Assembly: GCA_030840665.1 (NCBI GenBank)
Contig: JAVEEB010000191.1
Location: 1-12,321, forward strand
Source: Frankiaceae bacterium
GTDB taxonomy: Bacteria; Actinomycetota; Actinomycetes; JAVEEB01
Direction of reading: 5' to 3'
Length of the DNA stretch: 12,321 nt
The notes under the pieces were generated by a model, which had not been told where the DNA came from, made no database searches, and saw nothing but the letters and a program-made list of their open reading frames with translations. Positions 6,321 to 11,964 of this stretch are shown here, one piece after another. A program made the translations under genes and the position numbers. Numbering within the stretch: position 1 is the stretch's first letter; each line of letters begins with the position of its first letter.

Positions 6321-7394
6321 TCAGGGAGTCAGCGGACCAAGCACTTCGATGTGTACGTTCGCGAGCCCGTCGAAGCCGAGGGCCCGCGACCCGGCACGGG
6401 AGCAGTCGATGATGCGATCGCCGACGTACGGCCCGCGGTCGTTGACGAGGAGGTTCACGGCGCGGGTGCCGAAGGTCACGTGGATGACCGTGCCGAGCGG
6501 CACCGCCTTCATAGCCGCCGTCAGCTTCTCCGGGTCGAAGGGCGCACCCGTCGCCGTCGGCTTGCCTTCGAAACCGGGCCCGTACCAGCTGGACGTGCCG
6601 TCGAAGGTCTGCCCCGTCGGCCCGTACCCGGCGGGATATCCGCTGCCGGCCGCCGTCAGGAGCTCGATGATCGCCGCTTGCTGCCCGAGCGCGACCTGGC
6701 CGCGGCGCCCGACGCCGGGCGACACCGCGTTGCTGACCTGGTTGGAGATATCGCGCAGGCGCTTCGACTCCGCCTGGACCCGGGCCACGTCAGCCGCGCG
6801 CTGCTGACGCTCGTATTCGGCCTGCAGGGTGGCCAGCAGGGTGAGCGCCTCGTCCTCGGCGGCGTACACCTTCGCCGCCTTGGTGCGTAGCAGGTCGCTG
6901 TAGCGCTGGGTCGTCTCGGACAGCTGAGCGAGGGTCGCGGCGTGCGCGTCGAGGGTGTCGACGGTGGACTGCTGCTGGGCGACAGCGCCGCCGTACATGT
7001 TGGGGATCGTCGGGTGGAGGTCGGCGAAGCGCGGGCCGATCGAGTCGACGCCCGTCTGCTGCACCGACTGCTCGTACAGCTCCACGAGCGCGGCATCGAC
7101 CTTCGCCTGCTCGGCGTCCCGCTTGTTGGCCAGCTCGTCGAGTTGCAGGCGCATGTCCAGTGCGGCGGCGGCCGTCTCGACCACGGCGGTGCGGGCCGTC
7201 TCCGCGGTCGCGGTCAGCGCCTGCGCGCGGGCTTCGAGGCGGTCGAGGTCGGCTTGGCTGATCGCGCCCGGACTGCCGGTGGCTTGCGCGCCGCCGCCGA
7301 CGAACGGGGCAGCGACGAGCGGAGCGGCGAGCACCAAGGCGGCGAGGGTCACGGCCACGAGCGCGCGGCGCGCAGCGGTACGCCAGGCTGTCAC
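6321..7394 (-). CDS. secreted coiled-coil protein with C-terminal RlpA-like double-psi beta-barrel
   Basis: Probably acts on or in the cell wall. The 357 residues start with a signal peptide (Arg-rich n-region, hydrophobic core 11-30, likely cut after AQA near 38). Two coiled-coil stretches follow (about 46-112 and 142-222), resembling the NlpC/P60- and Rpf-associated helical domains of actinobacterial wall hydrolases. A short linker leads to a DPBB domain (about 265-353): SSWYGPGF (268-275), LTAAMKAVPLGT (291-302), NDRGPYVGDRIIDCS (318-332). In Pseudomonas RlpA, a lytic transglycosylase, E120/D123/D157 are needed. Here the aligned positions appear to be A284, D287 and D319, and the usual TAAH is TAAM, so lytic activity is doubtful. 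The GTG at 7394 has only an adjacent CAGGG as ribosome site. It follows pfp on the same strand with a 93-base gap. Confidence 0.85.
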   Translation of the reverse strand: MTAWRTAARRALVAVTLAALVLAAPLVAAPFVGGGAQATGSPGAISQADLDRLEARAQALTATAETARTAVVETAAAALDMRLQLDELANKRDAEQAKVDAALVELYEQSVQQTGVDSIGPRFADLHPTIPNMYGGAVAQQQSTVDTLDAHAATLAQLSETTQRYSDLLRTKAAKVYAAEDEALTLLATLQAEYERQQRAADVARVQAESKRLRDISNQVSNAVSPGVGRRGQVALGQQAAIIELLTAAGSGYPAGYGPTGQTFDGTSSWYGPGFEGKPTATGAPFDPEKLTAAMKAVPLGTVIHVTFGTRAVNLLVNDRGPYVGDRIIDCSRAGSRALGFDGLANVHIEVLGPLTP

Positions 7395-7487
7395 CCCTGT
7401 GTCGTCGGCCCGATCGGTCGCGATCTTGACCCTGGCGGCGTCACGGGGCCGGCACGGGACGGCCGCGCCGCCCCACCGCCGAGCGCG

Positions 7488-8705
7488 TCAGTGCGTCAGC
7501 TTCGCGCCCTTCGGCTGGCCGATGGCCGTCAGCAGCTCGCCGAACCACGCCACGTCCGTGTCGAACGGCTTTCCGCCCTTGATGCGCGGGAACTCGATCG
7601 GGCGCAGCTCGTCGCCGGCGTCCTCGTCGTTGCCGACCACACCGCTCTCGCCGCGCAAGGCCGCGTCGACCGCCACGTCCGTGCACTGCTTGATGAGGGC
7701 GAGGTCCGCGTCGTTCGCGGCCGCGGACCGGGAGAAGTAGCCGCTCTTCTGCACCATCGTCTTCTCGGCCCCGACCAGACCGGCGAACTGCTTCGCGAAC
7801 CACGCGCCCGGGTTGATCGTGTCGATCTTCACGTGGCCGAAAGCGTCGCGGGCCGGCTCCTCGCCGCGCGCCACCATCTCCTCGACGATCGTGTCGACCC
7901 CGGCGCCCTCGGACAGGAAGATGTTGACGTTGCCGACCTCGTCCATGACCTGCTTGAGCCGCGCGGCTTCGGCCTGGATATCGAAGCCCAGTTCAGGAAC
8001 GAAGACGGCGTGCACGTCCCAGCGGCGGGGGTCGTTGCCGAACCCGGCGTACTGCTGGGCCTCGACCCATTTGCGGTACTCGACGGCGGTCGCGCCGGTC
8101 AGCCAGCCGCAGTGCCGGCCCATGACCTCGTGCACGATCAGCATGCGCGGGTTGGACGAGTGCTCGGCGATCACGTTGCGGGCGAAGATCGCGCCCTGCT
8201 CCGCCGCGGTCCACGCGCCGAGCGACTGGCGGATCGGGATGACGTCGTTGTCGATCGTCTTCGGCAGGCCGACGACGGTGAGGGCGTAGTCGTTCTCCTG
8301 CAGGTACGCGGCGAGGTCGGCCGCGGTGGTGTTGGTGTCGTCGCCGCCGATGGTGTGCAGGACGTCGATGCCGTCTTTCGTCAGCTGCTCCGCGGCGACG
8401 TGCAACGGGTTCTGGCCCTCTTTCACGAGGCCGCGCTTGACGCAGTCGGCGACGTTCGTGAGCTTGACCCGGCTGTTGCCGATGGGGCTGCCGCCGAAGC
8501 CGTGCAGGAGGTGGGCGTTGGCCCGGACCTCGGGCGACACGGGGATCGACCGGCCCGCGAGGAGCCCTGCGTAACCGTCGAGGTACCCGATGATCTCCAC
8601 GTCCGGCGCCAGCTCCGTGTACCGCTCGATCAGGCCGCCGACGGCGGATGACAGGCACGGGGCGAGGCCGCCGGCGGTGAGTAGGGCGACGCGTCGAACA
8701 GTCAT
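7488..8705 (-). CDS. pfp: PPi-dependent 6-phosphofructokinase
   Basis: Reversibly phosphorylates fructose-6-phosphate with pyrophosphate (EC 2.7.1.90), serving both glycolysis and gluconeogenesis. The protein has 405 residues, the size of the Propionibacterium freudenreichii enzyme, which it resembles throughout from memory (LLTAGG(x)APCLSSA start, NPGAWFAKQFA, MVQKSGYFSRSA). T-I-G-G-D-D (118-123) has Asp in place of the Gly that ATP-PFK places after GGD. With the Lys of PKTIDND (148-154), this marks pyrophosphate specificity; D151-type Asp is the catalytic base and MGRHCGWL holds the sugar phosphate. The frame extends to 8741, but ATG at 8705, seven bases after GGAG, begins right at the first beta strand and is chosen. 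It is divergent from the AraC gene, 83 bases apart. Confidence 0.95.
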   Translation of the reverse strand: MTVRRVALLTAGGLAPCLSSAVGGLIERYTELAPDVEIIGYLDGYAGLLAGRSIPVSPEVRANAHLLHGFGGSPIGNSRVKLTNVADCVKRGLVKEGQNPLHVAAEQLTKDGIDVLHTIGGDDTNTTAADLAAYLQENDYALTVVGLPKTIDNDVIPIRQSLGAWTAAEQGAIFARNVIAEHSSNPRMLIVHEVMGRHCGWLTGATAVEYRKWVEAQQYAGFGNDPRRWDVHAVFVPELGFDIQAEAARLKQVMDEVGNVNIFLSEGAGVDTIVEEMVARGEEPARDAFGHVKIDTINPGAWFAKQFAGLVGAEKTMVQKSGYFSRSAAANDADLALIKQCTDVAVDAALRGESGVVGNDEDAGDELRPIEFPRIKGGKPFDTDVAWFGELLTAIGQPKGAKLTH

Positions 8706-8740
8706 CACAAGGCTCCGATACGGGCGGGGAAGGCGGCTCA

Positions 8741-8746
8741 ACCCTA
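8741..8746 (-). promoter_or_regulatory. candidate -10 element for pfp
   Basis: On the minus strand this reads TAGGGT (TANNNT), about 35 bases before the pfp ATG. It would give a leader of roughly 28-30 bases that includes the GGAG ribosome site. No clear -35 is seen. Confidence 0.45.
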
Positions 8747-8788
8747 GCGAGTGCCCTCCTCCGACCGGCGTTGCGGGATGCTAGGGCA

Positions 8789-9208
8789 ATGACGCCCGAC
8801 GACCTGGCCCATCTGCGGCGTGCCCGCGACACGATCGACCGCGAGTACACCCGCCCGCTGGACGTCCTCGCCCTCGCCCGCGTGGCGCTCATGTCACCGT
8901 CGCACTTCGCGCGCCAGTTCAGGACGGCGTACGGCGAAACGCCCTATGGCTACCTCATGACCCGGCGCATCGAACGCTCGATGGCGCTGCTGCGACGCGG
9001 GGACATGAGCGTGACGGACGTGTGCATGGCCGTCGGGTGTACGTCGCTCGGCTCGTTCAGCTCGCGCTTCAAGGAGATCGTGGGGGAGACCCCGAGTGCT
9101 TACCGGGCACGCACACACGAGGACGCGTCGAGGGTGCCGTCGTGCGTGACGAAAGCCAACCGGAGACCGAGCAGGTTCGGAGAAGCGGCCGCCCGGAGCG
9201 GCGCCTAG
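8789..9208 (+). CDS. AraC-family transcriptional regulator, DNA-binding domain only
   Basis: A 139-residue regulator made of one AraC/XylS DNA-binding domain (about 10-108). The first HTH is around PLDVLALARVALMSPSHFAR (23-42), the linking helix follows, and the second HTH is around MSVTDVCMAVGCTSLGSFSS (73-92). The family's closing signature FKEIVGETPSAYR is at 94-106. There is no effector or dimerisation domain, unlike AraC itself (about 290 residues); SoxS/MarA are similarly minimal. The frame opens at a TTG (8771), but ATG at 8789 is preferred; its ribosome site (AGGG, two bases away) is poor, so a leaderless transcript is possible. Residues 110-139 are a basic tail with no homology I recognise. 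It is followed immediately by the VOC gene, the likely co-transcribed target, and is divergent from pfp. Confidence 0.88.
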   Translation: MTPDDLAHLRRARDTIDREYTRPLDVLALARVALMSPSHFARQFRTAYGETPYGYLMTRRIERSMALLRRGDMSVTDVCMAVGCTSLGSFSSRFKEIVGETPSAYRARTHEDASRVPSCVTKANRRPSRFGEAAARSGA

Positions 9209-9211
9209 TGT
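9206..9211 (+). promoter_or_regulatory. candidate -10 element for a leaderless VOC transcript
   Basis: TAGTGT fits TANNNT and ends eight bases before the ATG at 9220, the spacing seen for leaderless actinobacterial mRNAs. It overlaps the araC stop codon. This competes with read-through and coupled translation from the regulator gene. Confidence 0.35.
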
Positions 9212-9219
9212 CTCGGAAC

Positions 9220-9636
9220 ATGACACCTTCACTGATCCTCAGCCACTGTTTCCAGCTCGTCCGCGACCAGGACGAGGCCCTCACCTTCTATCGCGATGTC
9301 CTCGGCTTCGAGGTCCGCTCGGACTCTCCCTTCATGGAGTTCCGCTGGCTCACGGTCGGCCCCGCCGAGCAGCCCGAGCTCGAGATCTGCCTGGCGCTGC
9401 CGGCGATGGGCCACTCGAAGGAAGACGCGGACACGCTCCTCGACCTCGTATCGAAGGGCGCCCTCGGGTCTTTGATCCTGCTGACGGACGACGTCAACGC
9501 CCTGTTCGAGAAGCTGCGCGCCGCCGGCGCGGAGGTCGTCCAGGAGCCGATCGACCAGCCGTACGGGGTGCGTGACTGCGCCTTCCGTGACCCCTCGGGC
9601 AACCAACTGCGCTTCAGCCAGACCATGGCCGCCTGA
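9220..9636 (+). CDS. VOC (glyoxalase/bleomycin-resistance fold) family protein
   Basis: A 138-residue vicinal-oxygen-chelate protein with two beta-alpha-beta-beta-beta modules. Module one has LSHCFQLVRDQDEALTFYRD (7-26) then VLGFEVRSD. Module two begins at GSLILLTDDVNALFEKLRAA (83-102) and ends with the family's DPSGNQLRF (124-132). Candidate metal ligands are H9 and E55 in module one, but a complete set is not obvious, so either enzyme (PhnB/glyoxalase-like) or small-molecule binding is possible. A start at GTG 9208 is an alternative: it overlaps the regulator's TAG as TAGTG, has GGAG nine bases upstream, and adds four residues. Pairing with the AraC gene suggests regulation by it. A strong hairpin follows at 9655-9691. 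Confidence 0.9.
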   Translation: MTPSLILSHCFQLVRDQDEALTFYRDVLGFEVRSDSPFMEFRWLTVGPAEQPELEICLALPAMGHSKEDADTLLDLVSKGALGSLILLTDDVNALFEKLRAAGAEVVQEPIDQPYGVRDCAFRDPSGNQLRFSQTMAA

Positions 9637-9654
9637 CCTCAGCTTGGCTCGCGC

Positions 9655-9691
9655 CCGCCCGGCCTGCGGTGGACCACCACAGGCTGGGCGG
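9655..9691. terminator. 18-bp stem between VOC gene and aroG
   Basis: Arms 9655-9672 and 9674-9690/9691 are complementary around A9673 over 18 positions, with one G-T wobble and one C-A mismatch. The inner core is GGTGG-A-CCACC. It lies 18 bases after the VOC stop and ends 11 bases before the candidate aroG -10, so it separates the two units. Because it covers the aroG -35 region it could also be an operator. Confidence 0.65.
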
Positions 9692-9702
9692 CGCGGACCG
9701 CG

Positions 9703-9708
9703 TACCCT
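9703..9708 (+). promoter_or_regulatory. candidate -10 for leaderless aroG transcript
   Basis: TACCCT fits TANNNT and is followed by six bases and then the GTG start at 9715. No ribosome-binding sequence is present before that GTG, which supports transcription starting at or beside the start codon. Confidence 0.5.
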
Positions 9709-9714
9709 TCGTCC

Positions 9715-11055
9715 GTGACCGTGGATCTCGATACCTGGCGCGCACTGAGCGCGCAGCAGCAGCCCGAATGGCCCGATCCCGTGGCTGTGACGGCGGTGCG
9801 CGAGGCCTTGTCCGTCCTGCCGCCGCTCGTCTTTGCGGCGGAGTGCGATGCGCTCAAGGGCCGGCTTGCTGCCGCTGCCCGCGGTGAGGCCTTCGTGTTG
9901 CAGGGCGGCGACTGCGCGGAGACGTTCGCGGGCAGCACAGCCGACAACATCCGCGGCAAGCTCAAGACCCTGTTGCAGATGGCGGTCGTCCTCACGTACG
10001 GCGCGTCGGTGCCGGTGGTCAAGGTCGGGCGGCTGGCGGGGCAGTTCGCGAAGCCCCGGTCCGCGGGGATGGAGACGCGCGACGGGGTGACCCTCCCGTC
10101 GTACCGCGGCGACGCCGTCAACGACCTCGCCTTCACGCCCGAGTCCCGAATCCCGGACCCGCAGCGGCTCCTGCGGATGTACCACACGTCCGCCGCGACG
10201 CTGAACCTCATCCGCGCCTTCACCCAGGGTGGCTTCGCCGACTTGCGGCAGGTCCACGAGTGGAACCGCGGCTTCCTCGCCGCGAACGGCACAACCGCAC
10301 GGTACGAAGCGATGGCGAACGACATCGATCGCGCCATCCGCTTCCTGTCAGCTGTGGGCGCCGACAGCGAGTCGTTGCACCGCGTCGACTTCTACACGGG
10401 CCACGAAGCGCTGCTCCTCGAATATGAGCGCGCCCTGACGCGGATCGATTCCAGGACAGGGACTCCGTACGACGTGTCTGCGCACTTTGTCTGGATCGGC
10501 GAGCGGACGCGTCAGCTCGACGGGGCGCACGTGGAGTTCGCGTCGCGGGTACGCAACCCGCTCGGTGTGAAGCTCGGCCCGTCGACGTCGGTCGCGGATG
10601 CCGTGGCGTTGGCGGACAAGCTCGACCCGGAACGGGAGCCGGGGCGGTTGACGTTCATCACGCGGTTCGGCGCCGGTCGCATTCGTGACGGGCTGCCGGC
10701 GATCGTCGAAGGTGTGCGCGACGCGGGGCTGCTGCCGGTGTGGGTGTGCGACCCGATGCACGGCAACACGATCGACGCGGGCGGTTACAAGACGCGCCGC
10801 TTCGAAGACGTGATGGACGAGGTCACTGGGTTCTTCGAGGTGCACGAGGCTTTGGGGACCGTGCCCGGCGGCGTGCATGTCGAGCTGACCGGCGACGACG
10901 TGACGGAGTGCATCGGCGGCTCTTCGGGTGTCACGGAGCCGGACCTCAAGCTGCGCTACGAGACGGCCTGCGACCCGCGGCTCAATCACCAGCAGTCGCT
11001 GGAGCTTGCCTTCCTGGTGGCGGAGATGTTGCAACGCCGCCGTTCCCACGTCTGA
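9715..11055 (+). CDS. aroG: class II 3-deoxy-D-arabino-heptulosonate 7-phosphate (DAHP) synthase
   Basis: Condenses phosphoenolpyruvate and erythrose-4-phosphate, the first step of the shikimate pathway, in the cytoplasm. The 446 residues match the AroAII (plant-type) family, of which Mycobacterium tuberculosis AroG (462 residues) is the reference. All four metal ligands are present: C67 in LQGGDCAETF, H349 in DPMHGNT, E390 in HVELTGDD, D420 in CDPRLN. Substrate-binding motifs KVGRLAGQFAKPRS (103-116), IGERTRQ (261-267) and GVKLGPS (284-290) are intact. The N-terminus is about 20 residues shorter before C67 than in the mycobacterial enzyme, where that part helps form an aromatic-amino-acid inhibition site, so feedback may differ. 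The GTG at 9715 has no ribosome site but a -10 six bases upstream. The UPF0303 gene follows after 24 bases. Confidence 0.97.
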   Translation: MTVDLDTWRALSAQQQPEWPDPVAVTAVREALSVLPPLVFAAECDALKGRLAAAARGEAFVLQGGDCAETFAGSTADNIRGKLKTLLQMAVVLTYGASVPVVKVGRLAGQFAKPRSAGMETRDGVTLPSYRGDAVNDLAFTPESRIPDPQRLLRMYHTSAATLNLIRAFTQGGFADLRQVHEWNRGFLAANGTTARYEAMANDIDRAIRFLSAVGADSESLHRVDFYTGHEALLLEYERALTRIDSRTGTPYDVSAHFVWIGERTRQLDGAHVEFASRVRNPLGVKLGPSTSVADAVALADKLDPEREPGRLTFITRFGAGRIRDGLPAIVEGVRDAGLLPVWVCDPMHGNTIDAGGYKTRRFEDVMDEVTGFFEVHEALGTVPGGVHVELTGDDVTECIGGSSGVTEPDLKLRYETACDPRLNHQQSLELAFLVAEMLQRRRSHV

Positions 11056-11079
11056 CCGCTTCCACGAGAGGTAGCCCTG

Positions 11080-11559
11080 ATGGCCGACCAGACCGCATTG
11101 TCGCTGGATGACCTGCTGGCACAGGAAGAACGGCTCCAGTTCGCCGCCTTCAACCACGACACGGCGTGGCGGCTCGGTGTCGCATTGGTCGAGGCGGCTC
11201 GCGCTCGTGGCGTGAGCGTCACCGTCGATATCCGCCGCGGCGAACAGCAGGTGTTCCACGCGGCGATGCGCGGGACGACGGCCGACAACGACGGCTGGAT
11301 CGAGCGAAAGATCCGTGTTGTACGGCGCCTCGAACACAGCTCCTACTACGTCGGGCGCAGCTACACCGACAAGGGCACGAACTTCGCCGACCAGCCGCAC
11401 ATCGACCCGTCCCAGTTCGCGGCGCACGGCGGCTGCTTTCCGATCCTCATCCGCGGCACGGGGATTGTCGGCACGATCACGGTGTCGGGGTTGCCGCAGG
11501 CCGTCGACCACGAACTCCTCGTCGAGACGCTGGAGAAGTTCCTCGCCGCTGAGGCCTAA
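11080..11559 (+). CDS. UPF0303 / heme-degrading-domain family protein
   Basis: A 159-residue protein of the UPF0303 group in the GlcG/HbpS-like (Haem_degrading) superfamily. The beta-alpha core is visible: AWRLGVALVEAARARG (28-43), VSVTVDIRRGEQQVF (45-59), HAAMRGTTADNDGWIERK (60-77), HSSYYVG (86-92), and the closing AHGGCFPILIRGTGIVGTIT (115-134). The biochemical role of UPF0303 proteins is not settled; heme binding is a property of HbpS relatives and is only a possibility here. The ATG at 11080 has GAGAGG (11066-11071) eight bases before it. The 24-base gap from the aroG stop indicates co-transcription. Its transcript would run directly into the hairpin repeat array from 11577. Confidence 0.88.
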   Translation: MADQTALSLDDLLAQEERLQFAAFNHDTAWRLGVALVEAARARGVSVTVDIRRGEQQVFHAAMRGTTADNDGWIERKIRVVRRLEHSSYYVGRSYTDKGTNFADQPHIDPSQFAAHGGCFPILIRGTGIVGTITVSGLPQAVDHELLVETLEKFLAAEA

Positions 11560-11576
11560 CCCCCCGCCCGCCACGG

Positions 11577-11630
11577 GGTCATTGCTGCGTTATGCCGGTC
11601 CACGCCGGTCTAGCGCTGCAGTGATGCCGG
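11577..11630 (+). repeat. palindromic repeat unit 1
   Basis: Hairpin 11579-11624, loop CCAC at 11600-11603. It differs from the others by T at unit position 14 and A at 16; A16 forms a Watson-Crick pair with T35 where unit 4 has G-T. 19 of 21 stem positions pair, counting wobbles. Confidence 0.85.
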
Positions 11631-11684
11631 CGCCCGCCACTCGCCCGCCGCCCGCTGGCCCCCAGCCCCCAGCCGCCGCCGCGT

Positions 11685-11738
11685 GGTCATTGCTGCGCTG
11701 TGCCGGTCCACACCGGTCCAGCGCTGCACTGGTGCCGC
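11685..11738 (+). repeat. palindromic repeat unit 2
   Basis: Hairpin 11687-11732, loop CCAC at 11708-11711. It has C at unit position 35 pairing with G16, and a degenerated right end (CACTGGTGCCGC instead of CAGTGATGCCGG). 18 of 21 stem positions pair. Confidence 0.85.
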
Positions 11739-11767
11739 ACTGGCCCCCACCGCCCCCGCCGCCGCGT

Positions 11768-11821
11768 GGTCATTGCTGCGCTGTGCCGGTCCACGCCGGT
11801 CCACCGCTGCAGTGATGCCGG
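11768..11821 (+). repeat. palindromic repeat unit 3
   Basis: Hairpin 11770-11815, loop CCAC at 11791-11794. It has C at position 35 (pairs with G16) and C at 37, which breaks one pair with C14. 18 of 21 stem positions pair. Confidence 0.85.
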
Positions 11822-11886
11822 CGCCCGCCGCTTGCCGCCCACCGCCGTTGCCGCCCGCCGGCCGACGCTCCTGGCCGCCGCCGCGG

Positions 11887-11941
11887 GGTCATTGCTGCGC
11901 TGTGCCGGTCCACACCGGTCTAGCGCCGCAGTGATGGCCGG
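11887..11941 (+). repeat. palindromic repeat unit 4
   Basis: Hairpin 11889-11934, loop CCAC at 11910-11913. C at position 41 replaces T, and one extra G lies near the right end. 19 of 21 stem positions pair. It lies 24 bases from the stop of the convergent permease gene. Confidence 0.85.
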
Positions 11942-11964
11942 CGGGCATCACACCGCCGCTCGCA

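Larger units (their letters stand above)
11560..11964 (+). repeat. non-coding array of four palindromic hairpin repeats in C-rich spacers
   Basis: This 405-base convergent gap between the UPF0303 gene (+) and the metal permease gene (-) has no credible gene. It contains four copies of a roughly 54-base unit starting with GGTCATTGCTGCG at 11577, 11685, 11768 and 11887 (distances 108, 83, 119). Each is preceded by a variant of GCCGCCGCCGCG. The spacers (54, 29 and 65 bases) are C-rich on the + strand (the first has 34 C, 14 G, 3 A, 3 T). Every copy can form a 46-nt hairpin with loop CCAC. Copy spacing is not a multiple of three, so the repeat is read in different frames and is not protein. It could be a REP-like element family, a 3'-end or terminator region, or a structured RNA. 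Confidence 0.9.

Noticed and set aside
7395..7487. Riboswitch upstream of the RlpA-like gene
   Set aside because: Wall-hydrolase genes of actinobacteria often carry a ydaO-type riboswitch, but the gap is only 93 bases. It shows just a weak 5-bp GC stem (GGCCG/CGGCC at 7447-7464).
6942..8651. 569-codon open frame on the plus strand
   Set aside because: Antisense to the RlpA-like and pfp genes. Its Arg/Val/Asp-rich composition is that of a mirrored high-GC gene, and it has no recognisable domain.
9715..11055. aroG under leader-peptide attenuation by the 9655-9691 stem
   Set aside because: The stem lies upstream of the likely -10 at 9703, so it would not be in the aroG transcript. No leader ORF rich in aromatic residues is seen.
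11577..11941. CRISPR array
   Set aside because: Only four units, 54 bases each with internal variation. Spacers are 29-65 bases, low-complexity and similar to each other, and no cas genes are present.
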